A stretch of DNA of 64,000 nt, taken from assembly GCF_013408335.1 (NCBI RefSeq), contig NZ_JACBZR010000001.1:2294001-2358000 (forward strand), in the 5' to 3' direction. The position numbers and the translations under genes are program-made. The notes below the pieces were generated by a model. It searched no databases and had not been told where the DNA came from. It saw nothing but the letters and a program-made list of their open reading frames with translations. Source of the DNA: Nocardioides panzhihuensis (GTDB taxonomy: Bacteria; Actinomycetota; Actinomycetes; Propionibacteriales; Nocardioidaceae). Below, one piece after another: positions 1 to 7,830 of this stretch (within the stretch, counting starts at the first letter, position 1; the number at the start of each line of letters is the position of its first letter).

Positions 1-162
1 CGCATCGTGCTGCGCGGCGGCCGTCACCGGGCCCCGTCGGTCCCGGACCTGCTCGTCGCTGCGGTCGCCGAGGAAGCCGACCTCACGGTGCTCCACGCCG
101 ACAACGACGTCGATCTCATCACCCGCACGACCGGTCAGCCGGCCGAGCGGCTCCGCGCCTGA
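1..162 (+). CDS. PIN-domain (VapC-type) toxin, C-terminal fragment cut by window edge
   Basis: The open frame enters from the left edge and ends at TGA 160-162, leaving 53 residues. The stretch [20 protein letters not shown] followed by a T-G-Q-P sequence matches the C-terminal part of PIN-domain RNases (VapC family), where the Asp residues of the HADND segment help bind the catalytic metal. Members usually act as toxins that cut RNA and are paired with a VapB antitoxin; the antitoxin would lie outside the window. The start and N-terminal active-site residues cannot be seen, so activity cannot be judged. Confidence 0.6.
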   Translation, partial: RIVLRGGRHRAPSVPDLLVAAVAEEADLTVLHADNDVDLITRTTGQPAERLRA

Positions 163-168
163 CCCGGC

Positions 169-519
169 TCAGAAGAGCTCGCGCACCTTCTCGATCGGCC
201 GGGCCAGCACGCCGCGGTCGCCCTTGAGCACGATCGGGCGCTCCAGCAGAGCGGGGTGCTTCACCATCAGGTCGACCAGCTCGTCCTCGGACAGGTCGCG
301 CTTGCCCAGGTCGAGCTCCTTGTAGACCGGCTCGCGCTTGCGCAGCACCTCGTGAGCGCTCAGTCCGGTCTTGGCGAGGATCTCCTTGACCTCCTCGGTC
401 CGAAGACCGAGGACGTGGTAGTCGACCTTCTCGAAGTCGACGCCCTCCTCCTTGAGAAGGGAGAACAGGTTCCGACAGGTCGTGCAGGTCGGCTTCTCGT
501 ACACGGTGATCTGATCCAC
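169..519 (-). CDS. ArsC/Spx-family thioredoxin-fold reductase (arsenate reductase-like)
   Basis: The product is 116 residues, the normal size for the ArsC/YffB family. The N-terminal KPTCTTCRN motif places the likely catalytic cysteine at residue 12. The arginines of ERPI and ARPIEKV near the C terminus sit where glutaredoxin-linked ArsC enzymes bind the oxyanion. The family reduces arsenate to arsenite, but many chromosomal single copies have unproven substrates. No arsR, arsB or acr3 gene is nearby, so an arsenic role is not supported by context. It faces the PIN fragment convergently with 6 bp between them. It could equally be a YffB-like reductase of unknown function. Confidence 0.8.
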   Translation of the reverse strand: MDQITVYEKPTCTTCRNLFSLLKEEGVDFEKVDYHVLGLRTEEVKEILAKTGLSAHEVLRKREPVYKELDLGKRDLSEDELVDLMVKHPALLERPIVLKGDRGVLARPIEKVRELF

Positions 520-546
520 GGCGCCACCTTAGCCCGCTCGCCTGGT

Positions 547-584
547 GCGCTATCGCGGCAGGCGACCCAGGTGTGCGATAGCGC
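547..584. repeat. 10-bp perfect inverted repeat upstream of the ArsC-family gene
   Basis: GCGCTATCGC at 547-556 is repeated in inverse as GCGATAGCGC at 575-584, with an 18-base spacer. It lies 28 bases upstream of the minus-strand ArsC-family start, so it could be an operator or part of a dispersed intergenic repeat. Function is not known. Confidence 0.5.
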
Positions 585-622
585 GCCGACCTATCTCTGG
601 ACACGATGATGAGGCAAACGCG

Positions 623-652
623 CGAGTCGGCTCGTCCTAACGAGCCGACTCG
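623..652 (-). terminator. Probable terminator hairpin after the tesB gene
   Basis: CGAGTCGGCTCGT (623-635) pairs perfectly with ACGAGCCGACTCG (640-652) around a 4-base loop. It lies just past the end of the minus-strand thioesterase gene. No clear T-run follows, which is common in GC-rich actinomycetes. A further copy of ACGAGCCGACTC occurs at 671-682, so the sequence may also be a repeat family. Confidence 0.5.
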
Positions 653-699
653 GCGCCGAATCCCGTCAGGACGAGCCGACTCAGCGAGGGTAGGACGGG

Positions 700-1578
700 C
701 TAGCCGAGCGGCGGGCGGATGAGGCCCTCTTGGGCGACCGTGGCGGCCAGGATGCCGTCGGCGGTGAAGACGCGCCCGATGGACAGACCGCGGCCGCCGT
801 ACGCCGACGGGCTCTCCTGGTCGTAGAGCCACCACTCGTCGGCACGGAAGGGCCGGTGGAACCAGATGGTGTGGTCCAGCGAGGCCATCTGGATGCCCTT
901 GTGGTCCAGGGAGTGGGCAGCCAAGGAGGCGCCGAGGAGCGAGATGTCGGAGGCCCAGGTGAAGGCACCGCGCTGGATGTCAAGATCGTCGGGGAGCTCG
1001 GCGCCCAGCCGGATCCACAGCCGCTGCTGAGCGGGACGAGTCGGGTCGGGCTCGATGCCGAGCAGGGAGTTGCCGACCGCGCGCACCTCGACCGCCTCCC
1101 ACTCGCGAGCCAGCGAGACCGCCTCCGGGCTGCCGGAGTCGGCCATCATCTTCAGGAAGTCGATGCACTTCTCCGGCGGCGGGACCGACGGCATCGCGTC
1201 CTGGTGCTCGAAGCCGGTCTCCTCCCGCTGGAAGTTGGCGGTGAGGTAGTAGATGTCGCGCCCCTTCTGGCGCGCGCGGACCCGCCTCGTCTCGAAGGAG
1301 CGGCCGTCGCGGATCCGTTCGACCTCGTAGACGATCGGGTAGGACGGGTCACCCGGGAGCAGGAAGTAGGAGTGCATCGAGTGCACCGTGAAGGCGGCGT
1401 CGGCTGATCGAATCGCGGCCATCAGCGCCTGTGCGGCCACCTGGCCGCCGTAGGCACGTCCGCGCGAGTTGCGGGTCGTGGTGGCGCCATGGAAGAGATC
1501 CTTGTCGATCTCGACCAGGTCGAGCACGCCTACCAGCTCCGCCACTGCCTGATCCGCCGCTACGGCCTCGGTCGTCAT
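700..1578 (-). CDS. tesB: Acyl-CoA thioesterase II
   Basis: The 292-residue product has the tandem hot-dog layout of TesB. Diagnostic segments include GGQVAAQAL near residue 45, the SDISLL segment near residue 200, SLDHTIWFH, and the C-terminal ESPSAYGGRGL, which carry the family's Asp/Thr/Gln active-site positions. It hydrolyses medium- and long-chain acyl-CoA to free acid and CoA in the cytoplasm. It follows a PAC2-family gene in the same direction with a 15-bp gap, so the two may be cotranscribed. The length is normal for the family and no anomaly is seen. Confidence 0.92.
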   Translation of the reverse strand: MTTEAVAADQAVAELVGVLDLVEIDKDLFHGATTTRNSRGRAYGGQVAAQALMAAIRSADAAFTVHSMHSYFLLPGDPSYPIVYEVERIRDGRSFETRRVRARQKGRDIYYLTANFQREETGFEHQDAMPSVPPPEKCIDFLKMMADSGSPEAVSLAREWEAVEVRAVGNSLLGIEPDPTRPAQQRLWIRLGAELPDDLDIQRGAFTWASDISLLGASLAAHSLDHKGIQMASLDHTIWFHRPFRADEWWLYDQESPSAYGGRGLSIGRVFTADGILAATVAQEGLIRPPLG

Positions 1579-1593
1579 GTGAGTGAGTTTCCC

Positions 1594-2553
1594 TCAGTCC
1601 TTCTCAGGGCCGTCATCCGGGTCGGGGCCGTTCAGCCCGGCCAGGAACTGCTCGAACTGCTCACCGAGCTCGTCACCGGTCGGCAGCGGCTCGTCGGGCG
1701 CCAGCAGGGAGCGTCCGGACTCCTCGCCGCGCTGGAAGGTGTCGTACTGCCGCTCGAGCGCGGCCACGACCTCCCGCACCTCGGTGTTCTCCTCGATGTA
1801 GGAGGCGATCTCCTCCTCGCGGCGCTGCGCCTCGGCCTCCAGATCGGAGACCGGGATCGTCAGCCGCGCCGCGCGCTCGAGCTCCTCGACGAGCACGACC
1901 GCTGCTGCCGGGTAGTCGCTCTGCGCCAGGTAGTGCGGCATGTGCACCACGAATCCGCCCGCAGGGTGGCCCCACTCCCCCAGGCGTACCTCCACCAGAG
2001 CCTGCGCCGAGGACGGGATCCGGATCTCGCCTTTCCACGGGCTCTCCCAGACCTGGCCCGCGAGCTCCTGGGCCGGGTCGTTGGCGTGCCGGGTCGTGGT
2101 CAGCGGACGGGTGTGCGGCACCGCCATCGGCACCGAGCCGAGCGAGATCACCTCGGTCACGCCCAGGCGCTCGACGACGTCGCGTACGGCGCCGGCGAAC
2201 GCCTCCCAGCGGTTGTCCGGCTCGGGACCGTGCAGCAGCAGGTAGGGGTTGTCGCCGGTGTCCTTGAGGAGCCGGACGACCAGCCGAGGCGCGTCGAAGG
2301 ACTCGTAGTGGTCGCTGACGAACGAGATCGCCGGACGCCGCGCCCGGTAGTCGTGGAGCTCGTCCACGTCGAAGGTCGCCACCACCGGTGCCCGCTTGGA
2401 CGCCTGCACCAGGTGGGCCGTGGCTCGCTCGACGGCCTTGCCGGCATCGAGGAAACCGTCCAGGACGACCACCATCGGAAGCCGGTCGCCACCTGCGTGG
2501 ACGACCTCCTCGGGCAGGTCGTCCACGATGTGCACAAGTCGTGATCCGGACAT
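1594..2553 (-). CDS. PAC2-family protein (proteasome assembly chaperone superfamily)
   Basis: The product is 319 residues from an ATG preceded by GGGAGGAGG at suitable spacing; this start was preferred to an open extension reaching 2727. The sequence has the PAC2 pattern: VVVLDGFLDAGKAVERA near the N terminus, a central region on which leuB-like PAC2 paralogues agree, and an acidic charged C terminus. PAC2 proteins are widespread in actinomycetes, and some relate to proteasome assembly chaperones, but the bacterial function is unproven. No proteasome genes are in the window. It probably leads a two-gene unit with the thioesterase. Confidence 0.8.
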   Translation of the reverse strand: MSGSRLVHIVDDLPEEVVHAGGDRLPMVVVLDGFLDAGKAVERATAHLVQASKRAPVVATFDVDELHDYRARRPAISFVSDHYESFDAPRLVVRLLKDTGDNPYLLLHGPEPDNRWEAFAGAVRDVVERLGVTEVISLGSVPMAVPHTRPLTTTRHANDPAQELAGQVWESPWKGEIRIPSSAQALVEVRLGEWGHPAGGFVVHMPHYLAQSDYPAAAVVLVEELERAARLTIPVSDLEAEAQRREEEIASYIEENTEVREVVAALERQYDTFQRGEESGRSLLAPDEPLPTGDELGEQFEQFLAGLNGPDPDDGPEKD

Positions 2554-2766
2554 CGGTGCCTCCTCCCGTTGCGTACGGCCCGCACGGGGCTCGCCGTCAT
2601 CTGCCTCGCCCGGGGTCTCGACCCTGGGGCTCATCCTTCTCAATACACGCTTCCACATGACGACAGGGCAGCATCCTGAAGGCCAGCGATATTCCCAAGC
2701 CGACGCGCGGACACCGGCGGAACACACCAGACATCGGCTGCGACCGACCCCTGGATGCCGTCGTTG

Positions 2767-2780
2767 TTACTTGCGGGTAA
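2767..2780. promoter_or_regulatory. Candidate operator upstream of fadA-fadB
   Basis: TTACTTGCGGGTAA is an imperfect dyad with TTAC and GTAA half-ends. It lies 82 bp before the fadA start, in the only sizeable gap between the PAC2 gene and fadA (2554-2861). Fatty-acid regulators of the TetR type in actinomycetes bind dyads of this general form, so local control of beta-oxidation is a reasonable inference. No regulator gene is adjacent. The rest of the 308-bp gap shows no gene. Confidence 0.4.
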
Positions 2781-2861
2781 TGTAGTCCTCGGGCACCCCG
2801 TGCCCTTATCGACAACGCCGCTCAAGCGGCGACCGCCCGGCAACCCACATGGAGTGACACG

Positions 2862-4061
2862 GTGACCCGACAGCTGCGAGAAGTCGTCTTCGTCGACGGC
2901 GTACGCACACCTTTCGGCAAGGCCAAGGGCCAGTACGCCGAGACCCGCGCGGACGACCTGGTCGTCAAGCTCATCCGTGAGCTCACGCGACGCAACCCCG
3001 AGCTTCCCCCCGAGCGGATCGACGAGGTCGCCATCGCCGCGACCACGCAGATCGGCGACCAGGGCCTGACTATCGGCCGCACCGCCAGCCTGCTCGCCGG
3101 GCTCCCGCAGTCCGTCCCCGGCTACGCGATCGACCGGATGTGCGCCGGCGCGATGACCGCCGTCACCGCGACCGCCGGCGGCATCGCCTTCGGTGCCTAC
3201 GACGTCGTCATCGCCGGCGGTGTCGAGCACATGGGCCGCCACCCGATGGGCGAGGGCGTCGACCCGAACCCGCGGATCATCTCCGAGAAGCTGGTCGACC
3301 CGAGCGCGCTCGTCATGGGCAACACCGCCGAGAACGTGCACGACCGCTACCCGGCGATCACCAAGGAGCGCACCGACGCGTTCGCGGTCCGCTCCCAGGA
3401 GCTGGCCGCCAAGGCGTACGCCGACGGCAAGATCCAGCCCGACCTGGTCCCCGTCGCCACCCGCTCGGCCGAGAACGGCTGGGGTCTGGCCACCACCGAC
3501 GAGCCGATGCGTCCCGGCACCACCACCGAGGACCTGGCCAAGCTGAAGACCCCGTTCCGGCCGCACGGCCGCGTCACCGCGGGCAACGCGGCGGGCATCA
3601 ACGACGGTGCGACCGCCTCGCTGCTGGCCTCCGAGGAGGTCGCCCGCGAGCTCGGGCTGCCGATCAAGATGCGGCTGGTCTCGTACGCCTTCGCCGGCGT
3701 CGCCCCCGAGGTCATGGCCGTCGGTCCGATCCCCTCGACCGAGAAGGCGCTGGCCAAGGCCGGGCTGACGATCGACGACATCGAGGCCTTCGAGGTCAAC
3801 GAGGCCTTCGCGATCCAGGTGCTCGCGTTCCTGGACCACTTCGGCATCGCCGAGGACGACGACCGCGTGAACCCCTACGGTGGCGCGATCGCGTTCGGTC
3901 ACCCGCTGGCCTCCTCCGGTGTGCGGCTGATGATCCAGCTCGCGCGCCAGTTCGAGGAGCGCCCCGAGGTCCGCTACGGCCTCACCACCATGTGCATCGG
4001 CCTGGGTATGGGCGGCACGGTCATCTGGGAGAACCCGAACTGGACTGGAGAGTCGAAGTGA
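2862..4061 (+). CDS. fadA: Acetyl-CoA C-acyltransferase (3-ketoacyl-CoA thiolase)
   Basis: The 399-residue product is a full thiolase. The nucleophile lies in DRMCAGAMTAV near residue 90, the catalytic His in GHPLASSG near residue 345, and the second Cys in TMCIGLGMGG near the C terminus. It cleaves 3-ketoacyl-CoA to acetyl-CoA plus a shortened acyl-CoA. The GTG start follows a GGAG motif. Its TGA overlaps the next gene's GTG in a GTGA junction, so it is translationally coupled to fadB and the two subunits form the trifunctional beta-oxidation complex. Confidence 0.95.
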   Translation: MTRQLREVVFVDGVRTPFGKAKGQYAETRADDLVVKLIRELTRRNPELPPERIDEVAIAATTQIGDQGLTIGRTASLLAGLPQSVPGYAIDRMCAGAMTAVTATAGGIAFGAYDVVIAGGVEHMGRHPMGEGVDPNPRIISEKLVDPSALVMGNTAENVHDRYPAITKERTDAFAVRSQELAAKAYADGKIQPDLVPVATRSAENGWGLATTDEPMRPGTTTEDLAKLKTPFRPHGRVTAGNAAGINDGATASLLASEEVARELGLPIKMRLVSYAFAGVAPEVMAVGPIPSTEKALAKAGLTIDDIEAFEVNEAFAIQVLAFLDHFGIAEDDDRVNPYGGAIAFGHPLASSGVRLMIQLARQFEERPEVRYGLTTMCIGLGMGGTVIWENPNWTGESK

Positions 4062-6151
4062 CTGACATCAACACTCTTCTCGCGGACGCCGAGAAGCTCT
4101 TCTCCGACGACGAGGTCGTGACCGCGGCCAAGCTGACGAAGGTCAACCTGCCCTCCGGCAAGGTGCTCGGCCTGGTCACCCTCGACAACGGGCACGACCA
4201 CACCCGCCCGAACACCTTCGGGCCCAAGTCGCTGGTCGAGCTCAACACGGCGTACGACGCGGCCCTGGCCGACACCGAGATCGACGCGATCGCGGTGACC
4301 GGCAAGCCGTTCATCCTCGCGGCCGGTGCCGACCTGACCTCGCTGCAGGCGGGTGGCGCCGACGGGATCCGGACGATCGCCGAGCTGGGTCACGCGGTCT
4401 TCCGCAAGCTCGGTGACGGTGATGGCACCACCAAGAAGCCGTCCTTCGGCTTCATCAACGGTCTCGCGCTCGGTGGCGGTCTCGAGGTCGCGCTGCACGC
4501 CGACTACCGCACCATCCAGGACTCGGTGCCGGCCGTCGGCCTGCCCGAGGTCATGCTCGGCCTGATCCCCGGCTGGGGCGGTGGCTACCTGCTCCCGAAC
4601 CTGATCGGTCCGGCGAAGGCCGCCAAGGTCTTCATCGAGAATCCGCTCAACAACGGCAAGGTGCTCAAGGGCGCCGAGGCCTACGGCCTGGGCATCGCGG
4701 ACGCGATGTTCGGTGGCGCCGACTACCTCGAGCAGTCGCTGCTGTGGGCTGACCAGGTCCTCACCGGCGACGTGTCCGTCGAGCGCGAGGAGATCGACCG
4801 GGGCGAGGCCTGGGACGAGGCCGCCAAGAACGCCGGCTTCTTCGCCTGGGCCAAGACCGGCGACGCCTCCCCGGCCGCCAAGAAGGCCGTCGAGCTGCTC
4901 ACCCTGGCCAAGACGGCGTCGCGCGACGAGGGCTTCGCGGCCGAGGACGACGCGCTCGTGGCGATGTCGAAGACCCCGCAGCTGCTCGCTTCGCTCTACT
5001 CCTTCGATCTGGTGCAGAAGCGCGCCAAGCGTCCCGCCGGCGCGCCCGACAAGGCGCTCGCGCAGAAGGTCACCAAGGTCGGCATCATCGGTGCCGGGCT
5101 GATGGCCTCGCAGTTCGCGCTGCTCTTCGTCCAGCGCCTCAAGGTGCCGGTCGTCATGGTCGACCTGGACCAGGAGCGCGCCGACAAGGGCGTGGCGTAC
5201 GTCCACGCCGAGCTCGACAAGAAGCTCGCCAAGGGCCGCGCCTCGCAGGACGCGACCAACCGCCTCAAGGCGCTCGTGACGTCGTCGATCGACTACGCGG
5301 AGGCCTTCACCGACGCCGACTTCATCATCGAGGCCGTCTTCGAGGAGATGGGCGTCAAGAAGACCGTCTTCGCCAACGCCGAGGCCGTCGCCCCGGAGAC
5401 CGCGGTCTTCGCCACGAACACCTCGAGCCTCTCGATCACGGAGATGGCGGCCGACCTGAAGAACCCCGAGCGGGTCGTCGGCTTCCACTTCTTCAACCCG
5501 GTCGCGGTCATGCCGCTGCTGGAGATCATCCGCGGCGAGAAGACCTCCGACGCGGCCCTGGCCACGGCGTTCTCGGTCTCGAAGTCGCTGAAGAAGACCT
5601 CCATCCTGGTCAAGGACAGCCCGTCCTTCATCGTGAACCGGCTCCTGGGCCGCTTCATGGGCGAGGTCTCCAAGGTCGCCGACGAGGGCACCCCGGTCGA
5701 CGTCGTCGAGGCCGCCTTCGCCGGAGTCGCGCCGATGGGGCCGTTCGCGCTGATCGGCCTGGTCGGTCCCGCGATCGCGTACCACAACAACGAGACGCTC
5801 GCGAAGGCCTTCCCGGACCGGTTCTACCTCTCCGAGAACCTCCACCGGGTCGTCGAGGCCAAGAAGAGCTCGTTCTTCGGTCCCGACGGTCGTACGCTCG
5901 ACCCCGAGGTCGAGGCGCTGCTGGTCACCGGCGACGTGGTCAAGACCGCCGAGGAGGCCCGCCGGCAGGCGCTGGAGGCCATCGCCGACGAGATCGGCCG
6001 CATGCTCGAGGAGGGCGTCGCACAGGCCGCTGAGGACATCGACCTGGCGATGATCACCGGGGCCGGCTTCCAGTTCTGGAACGGCGGCATCACCCGACTG
6101 CTCGACCGTGAGGGCATCTCCGAGAAGGTCACCGGCAAGAAGTTCCACTGA
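4058..6151 (+). CDS. fadB: 3-hydroxyacyl-CoA dehydrogenase/enoyl-CoA hydratase fusion
   Basis: The product is 697 residues starting at the GTG that overlaps the fadA stop; a longer open frame upstream is only a shadow of fadA. Residues about 15-270 form a crotonase domain, with the oxyanion-hole segment INGLALGGGLEVALHA and PEVMLGLIPGWGG. Residues about 330 onward form the NAD-binding 3-hydroxyacyl-CoA dehydrogenase domain (KVGIIGAGLMAS, then GFHFFNPVAVMPLLE). It hydrates enoyl-CoA and oxidises the 3-hydroxyacyl product, which FadA then cleaves. Size and domain order are typical for actinobacterial FadB. Confidence 0.95.
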   Translation: MTDINTLLADAEKLFSDDEVVTAAKLTKVNLPSGKVLGLVTLDNGHDHTRPNTFGPKSLVELNTAYDAALADTEIDAIAVTGKPFILAAGADLTSLQAGGADGIRTIAELGHAVFRKLGDGDGTTKKPSFGFINGLALGGGLEVALHADYRTIQDSVPAVGLPEVMLGLIPGWGGGYLLPNLIGPAKAAKVFIENPLNNGKVLKGAEAYGLGIADAMFGGADYLEQSLLWADQVLTGDVSVEREEIDRGEAWDEAAKNAGFFAWAKTGDASPAAKKAVELLTLAKTASRDEGFAAEDDALVAMSKTPQLLASLYSFDLVQKRAKRPAGAPDKALAQKVTKVGIIGAGLMASQFALLFVQRLKVPVVMVDLDQERADKGVAYVHAELDKKLAKGRASQDATNRLKALVTSSIDYAEAFTDADFIIEAVFEEMGVKKTVFANAEAVAPETAVFATNTSSLSITEMAADLKNPERVVGFHFFNPVAVMPLLEIIRGEKTSDAALATAFSVSKSLKKTSILVKDSPSFIVNRLLGRFMGEVSKVADEGTPVDVVEAAFAGVAPMGPFALIGLVGPAIAYHNNETLAKAFPDRFYLSENLHRVVEAKKSSFFGPDGRTLDPEVEALLVTGDVVKTAEEARRQALEAIADEIGRMLEEGVAQAAEDIDLAMITGAGFQFWNGGITRLLDREGISEKVTGKKFH

Positions 6152-6159
6152 CCCTCAAC

Positions 6160-6198
6160 GAACCCGCCGCCGGCCACGATGTGGTCGGCGGCGGGTTC
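6160..6198 (+). terminator. Terminator hairpin after fadB
   Basis: GAACCCGCCGCCG at 6160-6172 pairs perfectly with CGGCGGCGGGTTC at 6186-6198 around a 13-base loop. It starts 8 bases after the fadB stop and ends the fadAB unit. A U-tract is absent. Confidence 0.7.
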
Positions 6199-6257
6199 GC
6201 GTTCAGCGTGGTTGGGCCGGTCAGGGCTGGTCAGGCCGATTCGGCCTCAGCCCGGGC

Positions 6258-6479
6258 TCAGACGCGGTTGTCGAGGTAGCCGCCGCTCGCGCTGCCGGCC
6301 ACGTCCGGCTTCACGGTCTTCTGCCGCGAGCGAGGCCGCTGCTGATCCCCGCCCTGCGCGGAGCGGCGCCGGCTCTCGATCCGCTTGCGGACCTTCTCGT
6401 CAGCCGCTCGCAGGTCGAACGGCGCGGACATCTGCTCCGGTGACCAGTGGAACTCGGCCACGAGATCGTCGTAGAGCAT
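6258..6479 (-). CDS. Small hydrophilic protein of unknown function
   Basis: The product is 73 residues from an ATG preceded by GGGGGA at good spacing. It begins MLYDDLVAEFHWSPEQMSAP, followed by a highly charged, Arg/Lys-rich middle and a Gly/Ser tail. The frame stays open upstream to 6590, but that start lacks a ribosome site. I do not recognise a family. Its neighbours are a fad operon facing it and a glycerate kinase gene downstream. A small conserved actinobacterial protein is plausible, but no function can be assigned. Confidence 0.5.
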   Translation of the reverse strand: MLYDDLVAEFHWSPEQMSAPFDLRAADEKVRKRIESRRRSAQGGDQQRPRSRQKTVKPDVAGSASGGYLDNRV

Positions 6480-6675
6480 GGATTCCCCCGAGTGCTGGTT
6501 GGTGACGGTGGTGATGGTTCCGGAAGCCTGCCGGTCCCGGGACCAATGACACTCTAGACCGGGACCCGCCCACATCTGATGGACCGCCACACGTGAAGTC
6601 CGGTCTCGATCGCGATCTGCCCCCTCCTGACCTGCGAGAACTGGCTCGTCGTCGGGCGTAGACCATGTCTCAGGG

Positions 6676-7827
6676 TCAGAGACGCGCGCCGGCCGCGACG
6701 CCCCACACCCGCGCGATCGACTCCGCGGTCCGTGACAGATCGCTCTCGACCCGGTCCAGCGCCTCGTGCAGCGGCCCCGGGCCGGGTGCGGCGGAGAAGA
6801 CCGCCGTCATGCCGGCCGCGATCGCCTGGTCCGCACCCTGTGACACGTCACCGGCGATCACGACGACCGGGACATCGTGTGCCTGGGCAAGCCTCATCAC
6901 ACCGACCGGCGTCTTGCCGCCGAGGGACTGCGTGTCCAGCCTGCCCTCGCCGGTGATGACCAGATCGGCGCCCGCGATCGCGGAGGCGAGACCGACGGCG
7001 TCCGCGACGAGCTCGAAGCCGGAGCGCAGGTCGGCACCGAGGAAGGCGAGCGCCGCGAAGCCGAGGCCGCCCGCCGCGCCGGCACCCGGGGTCGCCGGGT
7101 CCGCGAGCTCCCCGCACACCTCGCCGAGCCGGCGCAGACCGTCGTCGAGCATCCGGACGGTCGCATCCTCGGCGCCCTTCTGCGGACCGAAGACGTACGC
7201 CGCGCCCCGCGGACCGTGCAGCGGACTGTCCACGTCGCAGGCGGCGACCACCTCGCAGCGAGCCAGCCCTGGGTGCACACCACTGAGGTCGACCGCGGCG
7301 ATGTCCTGCAGGCCGACGCCTCCGGGAGCGATGCTCGCTCCTGTCGAGGAGCTGAAGCGTACGCCCAGGGCCTGGGCCATCCCGGCGCCACCGTCGGTGG
7401 TCGCGCTTCCTCCCAGCGTGAGCAGGAGGCGCTCGGCCCCGGCATCCAGAGCCGCCCTGATCAGCTCCCCCGTGCCGTACGAGGTGGCAGCCGCGGCGCT
7501 CGCGGGCGTGGGCTCGACCAGGTGCAGCCCCGAGGCGGAGGCCATCTCGACCACGCCGGTGAGCGGGCCGCCGGGCTCCTCGGCGGGGATCAGCCCGAGC
7601 TCGGCGCTGACAGGCTGCCCGTTCGGGCCGGTGACGGTGTGGCGGACGATCCGGCCGCCGAGGGAGCCGACCAGGGCGTGCAGCGTCCCCTCTCCCCCGT
7701 CGGCGACAGGCAGCGAGACCGTCTCCCAGTCGGGGGCCCCGCGCCGCCAGCCGGCGGCGATGGCAGCGGCCGCCGCGGGGCTGTCGCAGCTGCCCTTGAA
7801 CGAGTCCGGAGCGATGACGACGCGCAC
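6676..7827 (-). CDS. glxK: Glycerate 2-kinase
   Basis: The 383-residue product starts MRVVIAPDSFKGS, the hallmark N terminus of the GlxK/GarK family. It contains the glycine-rich GGSATTDGGAGMAQALG segment near residue 140 and a conserved ITGEGRLDTQSLGGKTPVGV near residue 295. It phosphorylates D-glycerate to 2-phosphoglycerate with ATP, feeding glycolysis. It starts 3 bp after the GntP-type permease stop, so the two form an operon that imports and phosphorylates glycerate or a related acid. A CdaR regulator lies just upstream. Confidence 0.92.
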   Translation of the reverse strand: MRVVIAPDSFKGSCDSPAAAAAIAAGWRRGAPDWETVSLPVADGGEGTLHALVGSLGGRIVRHTVTGPNGQPVSAELGLIPAEEPGGPLTGVVEMASASGLHLVEPTPASAAAATSYGTGELIRAALDAGAERLLLTLGGSATTDGGAGMAQALGVRFSSSTGASIAPGGVGLQDIAAVDLSGVHPGLARCEVVAACDVDSPLHGPRGAAYVFGPQKGAEDATVRMLDDGLRRLGEVCGELADPATPGAGAAGGLGFAALAFLGADLRSGFELVADAVGLASAIAGADLVITGEGRLDTQSLGGKTPVGVMRLAQAHDVPVVVIAGDVSQGADQAIAAGMTAVFSAAPGPGPLHEALDRVESDLSRTAESIARVWGVAAGARL

Positions 7828-7830
7828 GGC

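Noticed and set aside
169..519. Arsenic resistance operon
   Set aside because: Only one ArsC-like gene is present with no ArsR, efflux pump or methylase nearby.
2805..2861. Possible SAM-type riboswitch before fadA because of CCGGCAACC-like bases
   Set aside because: Only a short motif and one hairpin are present; the multi-helix core of a SAM riboswitch is not seen and the gene function does not fit.
3140..4057. Long open frame upstream of fadB on the plus strand
   Set aside because: It overlaps fadA in another frame, is Arg-rich as expected of shadows, and the GTG at 4058 has the proper coupled start.
3974..6148. Very long minus-strand open frame opposite fadB
   Set aside because: It mirrors fadB codons on the other strand; long antisense frames are usual in GC-rich DNA and no ribosome site or family match was seen.
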